From Bradyrhizobium vignae (GTDB taxonomy: Bacteria; Pseudomonadota; Alphaproteobacteria; Rhizobiales; Xanthobacteraceae): 48,012 nt of DNA. A program made the translations under genes and the position numbers. The stretch spans positions 1 to 48,012 of the forward strand of contig NZ_RDQF01000059.1 of NCBI RefSeq assembly GCF_004114425.1. The letters run 5' to 3'. Of this stretch, positions 33,819 to 41,909 are shown one piece after another. The notes under the pieces are model-generated. The model had not been told where the DNA came from. It did no database searches and worked only from the letters and a program-made list of their open reading frames with translations. How positions within the stretch are numbered: the first letter of the stretch is position 1; each line of letters starts with the position of its first letter.

Positions 33819-33852
33819 CCGCCAACGGCTTTCGAGCCGGCGGTCAGCCATC
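33810..33852 (+). promoter_or_regulatory. Likely expression-platform hairpin of the riboswitch
   Basis: GATGG (33810-33814), shared with the 3' end of aptamer 2, can pair with CCATC (33848-33852). Inside, CCGCC/GGCGG and GGCT-TTCG-AGCC make a strong stem. Because the outer arm overlaps the aptamer, the two folds look mutually exclusive. No T-run follows, and the ribosome-site-like GGGAG at 33863 is just downstream, so translational control is the simplest reading. Confidence 0.45.
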
Positions 33853-33880
33853 TCTAACTCACGGGAGCCCCGACTTCATC

Positions 33881-35170
33881 ATGACTCATATCGCCATCAT
33901 CGGCGCCGGCATCACCGGCGTAACGACCGCCTATGCCCTGCTGGAACGCGGTTACAAGGTGACGGTGCTCGACAAGCACCGCTATGCCGCAATGGAAACC
34001 TCGTTTGCGAACGGCGGACAGCTCTCCGCCAGCAATGCCGAGGTGTGGAACTCTACCGCGACGATCCTGAAGGGCCTGCGCTGGATGTTCCGGCGCGATG
34101 CGCCGCTGCTGATGAATCCGCGGCCGAACTGGCACAAATATTCGTGGATGAGCGAGTTCGTCGCCAATATCGGCAACTACCGCGCCAACACGGTCGAGAC
34201 CACGCGGCTCGCGATCGAAGCGCGCAAGCATCTGTTCGAGATCGCAGCGCGCGAAGGCATCGACTTCGACCTCGAACGCCGCGGCATCCTCCACATCTAT
34301 CACGACAAGAAGGGCTTTGAATCCGGCCTGCGCGTCAACGCGCTGCTGAAGGAAGGCGGCCTCGATCGCCGCCCGGTGACGGCGGAGGAAATCCGCAACA
34401 TCGAGCCGACGCTGCGCAAGGATTATTACGGCGGCTTCTTCACGCCGTCGGATGCGACCGGCGATATCCACAAATTCACGCGCGGGCTGGCAGAGGCCTG
34501 CAAGCGTCGCGGCGCGACCTTCGTCCACGAAGCCAACATTGATTCCATCGCGCAAGCCGGCGGCGGCTTTGTCCTCGGCTGGGCTGATCTGTCCGCAAGC
34601 GACGCTCGCGGTATGTTGAAAGCGGATGGCGTCGTGGTCTGCGCCGGTGTAGCCAGCCGTCACTTCGCGGCGATGCTCGGCGAGCGCGTCAACGTCTATC
34701 CTGTGAAGGGCTACTCGATCACCGTGCAGCTCGACACTCCCGAGAGCCGCAACGCCACCCCGACCGTGAGCCTGCTCGGCGAGGCCGCCAAGATCGTCAC
34801 CAGCCGGCTCGGGGCCGATCGCTTTCGCGTCGCCGGCACCGCCGAGTTCAACGATTTCAATCGCGACATCCGCGCCGACCGCGTGCAGCCGCTGATCGAC
34901 TGGGTGCGCAGCAACTTCCCCGCCGTCGAAACGTCGCGCGTCGTGCCCTGGGCCGGGCTGCGCCCGATGATGCCGAACATGATGCCGGTGGTGCGCGCGG
35001 GACGGATACCGGGCGTGTTCTTCAACACCGGCCATGGCCATCTCGGCTGGACTCTGTCGGCGGCGACGGCGCAGATGATTGCCCAGACCATCGACGGCTG
35101 GCGCGGGCTCAATGCGCCGCCGACCGTGCCTTCACTTAGGGGTGAGCATGAACTGCGACATGCATCCTGA
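33881..35170 (+). CDS. FAD-dependent D-amino acid dehydrogenase / glycine oxidase-like (DadA family)
   Basis: This is a 429-aa DAO-family flavoenzyme with the FAD dinucleotide motif IIGAGITGVTTAYALLERG (6-24). The FAD-binding close near the C-terminus is GVFFNTGHGHLGWTLS, and VVPWAGLRPMMPN is the DadA signature. It would oxidatively deaminate D-amino acids or glycine and pass electrons to the respiratory chain. The upstream glycine riboswitch favours glycine or a glycine-yielding substrate. I chose ATG 33881; the open frame runs further back through the riboswitch, which is not coding. The dipeptide importer follows. Confidence 0.9.
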   Translation: MTHIAIIGAGITGVTTAYALLERGYKVTVLDKHRYAAMETSFANGGQLSASNAEVWNSTATILKGLRWMFRRDAPLLMNPRPNWHKYSWMSEFVANIGNYRANTVETTRLAIEARKHLFEIAAREGIDFDLERRGILHIYHDKKGFESGLRVNALLKEGGLDRRPVTAEEIRNIEPTLRKDYYGGFFTPSDATGDIHKFTRGLAEACKRRGATFVHEANIDSIAQAGGGFVLGWADLSASDARGMLKADGVVVCAGVASRHFAAMLGERVNVYPVKGYSITVQLDTPESRNATPTVSLLGEAAKIVTSRLGADRFRVAGTAEFNDFNRDIRADRVQPLIDWVRSNFPAVETSRVVPWAGLRPMMPNMMPVVRAGRIPGVFFNTGHGHLGWTLSAATAQMIAQTIDGWRGLNAPPTVPSLRGEHELRHAS

Positions 35171-35216
35171 GTGGCCGATGCCGGGGAAATGCCGGCCTCT
35201 TGCTACAGCGCAGCCC

Positions 35217-35232
35217 TTGGCACACAATTTGC
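35217..35232 (+). promoter_or_regulatory. Second sigma-54 promoter, for the dipeptide importer operon
   Basis: TTGGCACACAATTTGC matches the -24/-12 layout TGGCAC-N5-TTGC. GG (35219-35220) and GC (35231-35232) are exactly 10 bp apart. A start near 35244 would give a leader of about 105 nt to the permease ATG at 35349. It differs from the perfect consensus only at the base after TGGCAC. Confidence 0.7.
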
Positions 35233-35348
35233 CCCAAGAGGATGGCGTCTCCGGGCAGCCTTTTCAGCCCAAGTGATAGGCATGATAGACACGACAGAAT
35301 TCCCGGGTGCCTCGAGGCGCCACAAGTTCCGCAGCCGGAGATAGGTGC

Positions 35349-36290
35349 ATGCTGGGTTATCTTATTCGCCGCGTTCTGGCCGCGGTGCCCGTGATGGGCG
35401 TCGTCGCTCTGTTCGTGTTCCTGCTGCTGCGGCTGACGCCCGGCGATCCCGCCGCGATCCTCGCCGGCGACAACGCGACGCCGGAACGGCTCGAGCGCAT
35501 CCGCGCCTCGCTCGGCCTCAACGAGCCGCTGATCGTGCAGTTCATCACCTGGGTGAACAAGCTGCTGCACGGCGACCTCGGAACCTCGCTGATCTCCAAC
35601 CTGCCGGTGATGAAGATGATCGGCCAGCGCGTCGAGCCGTCGATCTCGATCGCGCTGTCGACCATCGTCCTCGCCGTGATCGTCGCAGTGCCGCTGGGCG
35701 TGATCGCGGCGTGGAAGCACGGCACCTGGATCGACCGTTTCGTGATGGGCCTGTCGGTCCTGGGCTTCTCGGTCCCGGTGTTCGTGGTCGGATATGTCCT
35801 GATCGAGATCTTCGCGATCGATTTGCGCTGGGTGCCGGTGCAGGGCTTCCGCAGCATCTCGAACGGCTTCGGGCCGTTCTTCGAGCGTATCATCCTGCCG
35901 ACCTGCGCATTGTCCTTCATCTACATCGCGTTGATCGCGCGCATGACGCGCGCGGCGATGCTCGACGTGCTCGGCGAGGATTACGTGCGAACGGCGCGTG
36001 CGAAAGGCATCAACGAGGTTGCCGTGATGATGCGGCATGCGCTGCGCAACGCCGCCGTGCCGGTGATCACCGTGATCGGCACCGGCTTTGCGCTGCTGAT
36101 CTCCGGTGTCGTCGTCACCGAGAGCGTGTTCAACATCCCCGGCATCGGCCGCCTCACCGTCGATGCGGTGCTGGCGCGCGACTATCCGGTGATCCAGGCG
36201 ATGATCCTGCTGACGTCGCTGATCTATGTCGTCGTCAATCTCCTCATCGACGTCGCCTACACCCTGCTCGATCCCCGGATCCGGTACTGA
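35349..36290 (+). CDS. ABC transporter permease, dipeptide type (DppB-like)
   Basis: This is a 313-aa permease with six membrane helices. The N-terminus MLGYLIRRVLAAVPVM and the LTPGDPA motif near residue 30 are typical of DppB/OppB. The ATPase-docking loop is EDYVRTARAKGI near residue 210. It forms the channel with the next permease. The ATG at 35349 has GGAGATAG upstream. It is the first gene behind the second sigma-54 promoter. Confidence 0.92.
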   Translation: MLGYLIRRVLAAVPVMGVVALFVFLLLRLTPGDPAAILAGDNATPERLERIRASLGLNEPLIVQFITWVNKLLHGDLGTSLISNLPVMKMIGQRVEPSISIALSTIVLAVIVAVPLGVIAAWKHGTWIDRFVMGLSVLGFSVPVFVVGYVLIEIFAIDLRWVPVQGFRSISNGFGPFFERIILPTCALSFIYIALIARMTRAAMLDVLGEDYVRTARAKGINEVAVMMRHALRNAAVPVITVIGTGFALLISGVVVTESVFNIPGIGRLTVDAVLARDYPVIQAMILLTSLIYVVVNLLIDVAYTLLDPRIRY

Positions 36291-36309
36291 GGCAAGGATA
36301 AGAACACAC

Positions 36310-37197
36310 ATGTCGGTCGATACCCTTCCCCAGTCGTCCATTCCGATCACGTCGCCACTGCGGCCGCGCTTCGGATTCCTCACCTCGACGCCGATCATCG
36401 CCACGGCGACGGTCCTGCTCGCCCTGATCGTGGTGGTCTCGATCGTCGCCCCGCTGATCGCGCCGCATGATCCGATCCAGCTCGCGCCGTCGCAGCGATT
36501 GAAGCCGTCCTCGGCGCAATTCCTGCTCGGCACCGACGCTTACGGACGCGACCTGTTGTCGCGCGTGATCTATGGCGGCCGCATCTCGCTTCTGATCGGC
36601 ATCGGTTCGGCGATCCTGTCGATCGCCATCGGGCTCGCGATCGGCCTCGTCTCCGGCTTCTTCAAGCTGATCGATTCCGTCCTGATGCGCGTGATGGACG
36701 GCCTGATGGCGATGCCGAGCATCCTGCTCGCGATCGCCGTGGTCTCGCTCTCCGGCGCCAGCCTCTGGACCGTGCTGATCGCGATCACCATTCCCGAGAT
36801 CCCGCGCGTGGCGCGCCTGGTCCGCTCCGTCGTGCTGTCGGCGCGCGAGGAGCCTTACGTCGAGGCCGCGATCTCGGTCGGCTCGAGCCTGCCGAAGATC
36901 ATGTGGCGGCACCTGATGCCGAACACGATCGCGCCGCTGATCGTCCAGGGCACCTATGTCTGTGCAAGCGCGATCCTCACCGAGGCTATCCTCTCCTTCC
37001 TCGGCGCCGGCATCTCGCCGGAGACGCCGACCTGGGGCAACATCATGGCCGAGGGTCGCCAGTACTTCCAGATCAAGCCGTCGCTGATCTTCTGGCCGGG
37101 CCTCTTGCTCTCGATCGCCATCCTCAGCATCAACCTGATCGGCGACGCCGCGCGTGACGCCCTCGATCCCCGCATGAAGCAGCGGGAGGGCAAGTGA
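36310..37197 (+). CDS. ABC transporter permease, dipeptide type (DppC-like)
   Basis: This is a 295-aa permease with about six helices. The DppC/OppC signature LLGTDAYGRDLLSRVIYGGR appears near residue 75. The docking loop is EPYVEAAISVGSSLPKIMWR near residue 185. It starts 19 bp after the DppB-like gene, with AGGATAAG upstream, and completes the importer channel. A palindromic repeat (37226-37340) separates it from the ATPase gene. Confidence 0.92.
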   Translation: MSVDTLPQSSIPITSPLRPRFGFLTSTPIIATATVLLALIVVVSIVAPLIAPHDPIQLAPSQRLKPSSAQFLLGTDAYGRDLLSRVIYGGRISLLIGIGSAILSIAIGLAIGLVSGFFKLIDSVLMRVMDGLMAMPSILLAIAVVSLSGASLWTVLIAITIPEIPRVARLVRSVVLSAREEPYVEAAISVGSSLPKIMWRHLMPNTIAPLIVQGTYVCASAILTEAILSFLGAGISPETPTWGNIMAEGRQYFQIKPSLIFWPGLLLSIAILSINLIGDAARDALDPRMKQREGK

Positions 37198-37225
37198 TTT
37201 GTTTCCCCGGCCCATCCCCTTGTTC

Positions 37226-37340
37226 CGTCATTGCGAGCGAAGCGAAGCAATCCAGTCTGCCTCCGCGGAAGGATTCTGGATTGCTTCGTCGCCAGCGCAG
37301 AATTGCTCTGCAATCTTGTCGCGGGCTCCTCGCAATGACG
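37226..37340. repeat. Palindromic repeat, family B, copy 1
   Basis: CGTCATTGCGAGCGAAGCG and AAGCAATCCAG at the left are answered by CTGGATTGCTTCG in the middle and CTCGCAATGACG at the right end, so the element folds into a long stem. It lies inside the dipeptide importer operon. Copies at 39015 and 47783 are related. Confidence 0.8.
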
Positions 37341-37353
37341 ACGGAGTGACCTG

Positions 37354-39003
37354 ATGACCAAACTCGTTCTCGACATCAACAACCTCGTCGTCTCCGTCGG
37401 CAAGAAGCCGAAGGGCGCCAACATCATCGACGGCATCTCGATCCAGGTGCGCGAGCGCGAGACGCTGTGTCTCGTCGGCGAAAGCGGCTCGGGCAAGTCG
37501 GTGACCTCGCTCACCACGATGGGCCTGCTGCCGAAGGGGACGCTGGTTCCCACCCGCGGCAGCATCAAGCTGGTCGGCGAAGAGGTGCTCACCGCGACCG
37601 ACCGCCGCCTGCGCCAGCTCCGCGCCACACAGATGGCCATGATCTTCCAGGAGCCGATGACCGCGCTCAATCCGGTGGTACCGGTCGGCCGCCAGATCGA
37701 CGAGGTGCTGCGCGCCCATACCGATCTCGATGCCAAAGCGCGCAAGAAGCGCATCCTCGACATGATGGAGCAGGTTCGCCTGCCCCAGGTCGAGCGCATC
37801 TTCGCCTCCTATCCGCACCGCCTCTCCGGCGGCCAGCGCCAGCGCATCATGATCGCGATGGCGCTGGTGCTGGAGCCGAAGCTCCTCATTGCCGACGAGC
37901 CGACCACCGCGCTCGACGTCACCACGCAGAAGCAGATCCTGACCCTGATCCGCGACCTCCAGCGCGATCACGGCACCGCCGTGCTGTTCATCACCCACGA
38001 CATGGGCGTGGTCGCCGAGATCGCCGACCGCGTCGCGGTGATGCGGCAAGGCCGCCTCGTGGAGACCGGCCCGCTCGAGACCGTGCTGCGCAACCCGACC
38101 ATGGAGTATACCCGCAACCTGCTGGCTTCAGTGCCGAGCCTGGTGCCGCGACAACCGCGCGAGGAGACCCGCGAGCCGATCGTGCTGGAAGCCAACGAGC
38201 TCAGCAAGATCTACAAGGAGCGCGCCTTCTTCGGCAAAGGCCGCGAGGTCGTCGCCGCCGACAAGGTCACGCTGACCTTGCGCAAGGGCCGCACCCTCGG
38301 CATCGTCGGCGAAAGCGGCTCGGGCAAGTCGACGGTCGCGCGCTGCATCGTCCGCCTGATCGATCCGACCTCGGGCGGCGTGCGCCTTGCCGGCCGCGAG
38401 ATCGCCGACATCTCGCGCCGCCTGCTGCAGCCGCACCGGCAGAAGATCCAGATCGTGTTCCAGGATCCCTACCGCTCGCTCAATCCTCGCGTCACCGTCG
38501 GAGAGAGCATCGCGGAAGGCCCGATCAATTACGGCGTGGCGCACCCTGACGCGATGAAGCGGGCGCGAGAGCTGCTCGAGCTCGTCGGCCTGCCGGCCGA
38601 TGCGGTGTCGCGTTACCCGCACCAGTTCTCCGGCGGCCAGCGCCAGCGCATTGCGATCGCCCGGGCGCTCGCGCTCGATCCGGATGTGCTGGTCGCGGAC
38701 GAAGCGGTCTCCGCGCTCGACGTCTCGGTACAGGCGCAGGTGCTGGAACTGCTCGACGAGATCCAGAAGCGGCTCGGCATCGCCATCCTGTTCATCACCC
38801 ACGATCTGCGCGTCGCCGCGCAGATCTGCGACGAGGTGGTGGTGATGCAGCACGGCCGCGTCGTCGAGCAGGGACCGGCCGCCGAAGTGCTGACGCATCC
38901 GAAGGAGGCCTACACCAAGGCGCTGCTGGATGCGGCACCGGGGCGTAACTGGGACTTCGCCAATTTCCGGCCGGTGGCGGAAGGCGTGGGGGCTACGGCG
39001 TAG
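37354..39003 (+). CDS. ABC transporter ATPase with two nucleotide-binding domains (DppD-DppF fusion)
   Basis: This is a 549-aa protein that combines both ATPases of the dipeptide importer. NBD1 has Walker A GESGSGKS at 42-49 and signature SGGQRQR near 158. NBD2 has Walker A GESGSGKS at 319-326 and a second SGGQRQR near 426. Each NBD also has a Walker B with a DE pair (IADEPT and VADEAV). The C-terminal oligopeptide extension is short after NBD1. Double ATPases of this type are known in rhizobial peptide/glutathione importers. It is located in the same operon as the two permeases. Confidence 0.93.
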   Translation: MTKLVLDINNLVVSVGKKPKGANIIDGISIQVRERETLCLVGESGSGKSVTSLTTMGLLPKGTLVPTRGSIKLVGEEVLTATDRRLRQLRATQMAMIFQEPMTALNPVVPVGRQIDEVLRAHTDLDAKARKKRILDMMEQVRLPQVERIFASYPHRLSGGQRQRIMIAMALVLEPKLLIADEPTTALDVTTQKQILTLIRDLQRDHGTAVLFITHDMGVVAEIADRVAVMRQGRLVETGPLETVLRNPTMEYTRNLLASVPSLVPRQPREETREPIVLEANELSKIYKERAFFGKGREVVAADKVTLTLRKGRTLGIVGESGSGKSTVARCIVRLIDPTSGGVRLAGREIADISRRLLQPHRQKIQIVFQDPYRSLNPRVTVGESIAEGPINYGVAHPDAMKRARELLELVGLPADAVSRYPHQFSGGQRQRIAIARALALDPDVLVADEAVSALDVSVQAQVLELLDEIQKRLGIAILFITHDLRVAAQICDEVVVMQHGRVVEQGPAAEVLTHPKEAYTKALLDAAPGRNWDFANFRPVAEGVGATA

Positions 39004-39014
39004 CTCTCTCCCCT

Positions 39015-39095
39015 CGTCAATTGCGAGCGTAGCGAAGCAATCCAGAATCCCTCCTTGGAAAGACTCTGGATTGCTTCGCTACGCTCGCAATGACG
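39015..39095. repeat. Palindromic repeat, family B, copy 2
   Basis: CGTCAATTGCGAGCGTAGCG and AAGCAATCCAGA at the left pair with TCTGGATTGCTTCG and CTACGCTCGCAATGACG at the right, giving a nearly perfect long hairpin. It lies 12 bp past the ATPase stop, within the presumed operon. Confidence 0.82.
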
Positions 39096-39217
39096 GTGTG
39101 CGCGGCACACATTCCCAAAACAGCTTGACCCTATGCGCGGCGCGATTGCTTCCCGCCTTGCCCTCGGCTGCGGGCCAAGGCTAACGTCGCGCACTTTCCA
39201 ATGCTGGACTTGAATTG

Positions 39218-40723
39218 ATGACACGCATCGCCGTCGGCGGCTTCCTGCACGAGACCAACACCTTCGCTCCGACCAAGGCGACCTTCGCGGATTTCCAGCA
39301 TGGCGGCGGCTGGCCGGCGATGACTGAAGGTGCCGACGTCTTGAAGGTGATGCGCCGCATCAATGTCGGCCTTGCCGGCTTCGTCGACAGCGCCGAGGCG
39401 AACGGCTGGGAACTCATCCCGACCATCGCCTGCGGGGCGAGCCCCTCGGCCCATGTCACCAAGGACGCCTTCGAGCGCATCGTGAAGGTGATGGTCGACG
39501 GCATCGCAGCCGCGGGCCCGATCGATGCGGTCTATCTCGACCTGCATGGTGCGATGGTCACGGAGCATCTCGACGACGGTGAAGGCGAGATCCTGGCGCG
39601 TGTGCGCCGGGTCATCGGCAAGGATGTTCCGCTGGTCACCAGCCTCGATCTCCATGCCAACGTCACGCCCGAGATGATCGCGCATGCCGATGCGCTGATC
39701 GCCTACCGCACCTATCCCCACGTCGACATGGCCGAGACCGGCCGTGCCTGCGCAAAGCATCTGGCGCTGCTGCTGGGGACGAAGCAACGCTTCGCAAAGG
39801 CTTTCCGGCAATTGCCCTTCCTGATCCCGATCAGCTGGCAATGCACCAACGACCAGCCCACCAAAGGCATTTACGAACAACTCGCCGCATTAGAGGGCGA
39901 CGCCGTTCCGACGCTCTCCTTCGCCCCCGGCTTCCCTGCCGCCGATTTCCACCATTGCGGTCCGAGCGTATTCGCCTATGGCAAGACGCAAGCCGATGCC
40001 GACCGCGCAGCGGATGCGATGGTGAAGCTGATCGAAGGCCACGAGGACGATTTCGACGGCAAGATCTGGACGCCCGACGATGGCGTGCGCCATGCGATGG
40101 AGCTTTCCAAGAACGCGAGCAAGCCGATCATCATCGCCGACACCCAGGACAATCCCGGCGCCGGCGGCGATTCCGACACCACGGGCATGCTGCGCGCGCT
40201 GGTGCGCAACAAGGCGAGCGCCGCGACCGGCGCAATCTACGATCCGGTCTCGGCGAAGGCCGCGCACGAAGCCGGCATCGGCGCCACCGTGACGCTGTCA
40301 CTCGGCGGCAAGTCGGGGATTCCCGGCGACGAGCCCTATCGCGAGACCTTTGTGGTCGAACAGCTCTCCGACGGCCGCTTCATCGCGCCCGGCCCCTACT
40401 ATGGCGGCCGCGAGATGGAGATGGGTCCCTCCGCAGCCTTGCGCATCGGCGATGTCCGCGTGGTCGTCTCCTCGCACAAGGCCCAGCTCGCCGACCAGGC
40501 GATGTATCGCCATGTCGGCATCGAGCCGACACGAGAGAAGATCCTCGTCAACAAGAGCTCGGTGCATTTCCGTGCCGATTTCGAGCCGATCGCGGAGGCG
40601 CTGATGATCTGCGCCGCGCCCGGCGCGATGCCGGCCGACACTGCTTCCCTGCCCTGGACGCGCCTGCGGCCGGGCATCCGCATCAAGCCGAACGGCCCCG
40701 TTTTCAATCCTCCTTCACGCTAA
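39218..40723 (+). CDS. M81 family metallopeptidase (MlrC-like)
   Basis: This is a 501-aa protein of the M81/MlrC (DUF1485 + DUF1529) family. The N-terminal GGFLHETNTFAP carries the conserved HETN, then DLHGAMVTE and SLDLHANVT supply further metal ligands, and DTQDNPGAGGDSDTT is the family hallmark in the C-terminal half. MlrC of sphingomonads cleaves linear microcystin peptides; in other bacteria the substrates are unknown small peptides. It is cytoplasmic. ATG 39218 is 3 bp into a TTG-ATG pair. The gene lies in the dipeptide importer operon. Confidence 0.92.
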   Translation: MTRIAVGGFLHETNTFAPTKATFADFQHGGGWPAMTEGADVLKVMRRINVGLAGFVDSAEANGWELIPTIACGASPSAHVTKDAFERIVKVMVDGIAAAGPIDAVYLDLHGAMVTEHLDDGEGEILARVRRVIGKDVPLVTSLDLHANVTPEMIAHADALIAYRTYPHVDMAETGRACAKHLALLLGTKQRFAKAFRQLPFLIPISWQCTNDQPTKGIYEQLAALEGDAVPTLSFAPGFPAADFHHCGPSVFAYGKTQADADRAADAMVKLIEGHEDDFDGKIWTPDDGVRHAMELSKNASKPIIIADTQDNPGAGGDSDTTGMLRALVRNKASAATGAIYDPVSAKAAHEAGIGATVTLSLGGKSGIPGDEPYRETFVVEQLSDGRFIAPGPYYGGREMEMGPSAALRIGDVRVVVSSHKAQLADQAMYRHVGIEPTREKILVNKSSVHFRADFEPIAEALMICAAPGAMPADTASLPWTRLRPGIRIKPNGPVFNPPSR

Positions 40724-40736
40724 CCGGACAGGACAC

Positions 40737-41909
40737 ATGCCCACGATCGACCGCATCGACGGCTATGCCGACGAACTCACTGCCATCAGGCGCGACCTTC
40801 ACGCCCATCCGGAGATCGGCTTCGAGGAGGTGCGCACCTCGGGCATCGTGGCCGACAAGCTGAAGAGCTGGGGCATCGAGGTGCATCGCGGTCTCGGCGG
40901 CACCGGCGTGATCGGTGTCATCAAGGGCAAGGGTTCGGGCACCAAGCGCATCGGCCTGCGCGCCGACATGGACGCGCTGCCGATGGAGGAGAACACCAAT
41001 CTGAAATGGAGCTCGAAGATCCCCGGCCGCTTCCACGGCTGCGGCCATGACGGCCACACCACCATGCTGCTCGGCACCGCGCGCTATCTCGCCGAGACCC
41101 GGAACTTCGACGGCACCGTGCACCTGATCTTCCAGCCGGCCGAGGAAGGTCTCGGCGGCGCCCGCGCGATGATCAAGGACGGCCTGTTCGAAAAATTCCC
41201 CTGCGACGAGCTCTATGGTCTGCACAACGCGCCCGACCTCAACCACGGCGAGATCGCGATCCTGCCCGGGCCGGCCATGGCCAGCGCCGACTTCTTCGAC
41301 CTCCGCATCACCGGCTATGGCGCGCATGGCGCGATGCCCGAGCGCTCCAAGGACGCCGTGATCATCGCGACCACGCTGGCGCAGGCAATCCAGACCATCG
41401 TCAGCCGCAACGTCGAGCCGCTGCAGGCTGCCGTCATCTCGATCACGCAGATTCACGCGGGTTCCGCCTACAACGTCATCCCCGGCGAAGCCCATCTCTG
41501 CGGCACCATCCGCACCTTCTCGGATGAAGTCCGCGCCATGGTCGCTGAACGCATCCGCGCGATCTGTGCCGGCATCGCGGCTGCGTTCCAGTGCACGATC
41601 GAAGCCGACATCCGCGACACGTTTGGCGTCCTGGTCAACCAGGTCGAGCAGTCCAAGGTGGTCGAGGAGGTTGCGCGCACGATCGTCGATCCCGCCAACG
41701 TGATCACCCGCGCGCAGCCGAAGATGGGCAGCGAGGATTTCGCCGACATGCTGCAGACCGTGCCCGGCGCCTATTTCTGGGTCGGCCATGACGGCTCTGT
41801 GCCGGTGCACAATCCCGGCTTCGTGCTCGACGACAAGATCCTGCCGATCGGCGCGAGCATGTTCGCCCGCATCATCGAGACGCGCATGCCGGTAGGTGGC
41901 AATGCATAA
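40737..41909 (+). CDS. M20 amidohydrolase (hippurate hydrolase/HipO-like)
   Basis: This is a 390-aa M20D amidohydrolase. The metal site is CGHDGH at about 102-107, with HAHPEIGFEE near residue 22 and the catalytic FQPAEEG near 136. The lid domain is present (MPERSKDAV region), and the closing HNPGFVLDD segment is near the C-terminus. The family hydrolyses N-acyl amino acids or small peptides. It starts 13 bp after the M81 gene with GGACAGGAC upstream, and its last 8 bp overlap the amidase start. Confidence 0.92.
   Translation: MPTIDRIDGYADELTAIRRDLHAHPEIGFEEVRTSGIVADKLKSWGIEVHRGLGGTGVIGVIKGKGSGTKRIGLRADMDALPMEENTNLKWSSKIPGRFHGCGHDGHTTMLLGTARYLAETRNFDGTVHLIFQPAEEGLGGARAMIKDGLFEKFPCDELYGLHNAPDLNHGEIAILPGPAMASADFFDLRITGYGAHGAMPERSKDAVIIATTLAQAIQTIVSRNVEPLQAAVISITQIHAGSAYNVIPGEAHLCGTIRTFSDEVRAMVAERIRAICAGIAAAFQCTIEADIRDTFGVLVNQVEQSKVVEEVARTIVDPANVITRAQPKMGSEDFADMLQTVPGAYFWVGHDGSVPVHNPGFVLDDKILPIGASMFARIIETRMPVGGNA

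Noticed and set aside
35148..35276. 42-codon open frame from ATG 35148 overlapping the end of the DadA-like gene
   Set aside because: It lacks a ribosome site and covers the sigma-54 promoter. The product is without recognisable features.
36244..37215. 323-codon minus-strand open frame opposite the DppC-like gene
   Set aside because: It is the antisense shadow of a real permease, with a product of low-complexity Asp/Arg/His runs.
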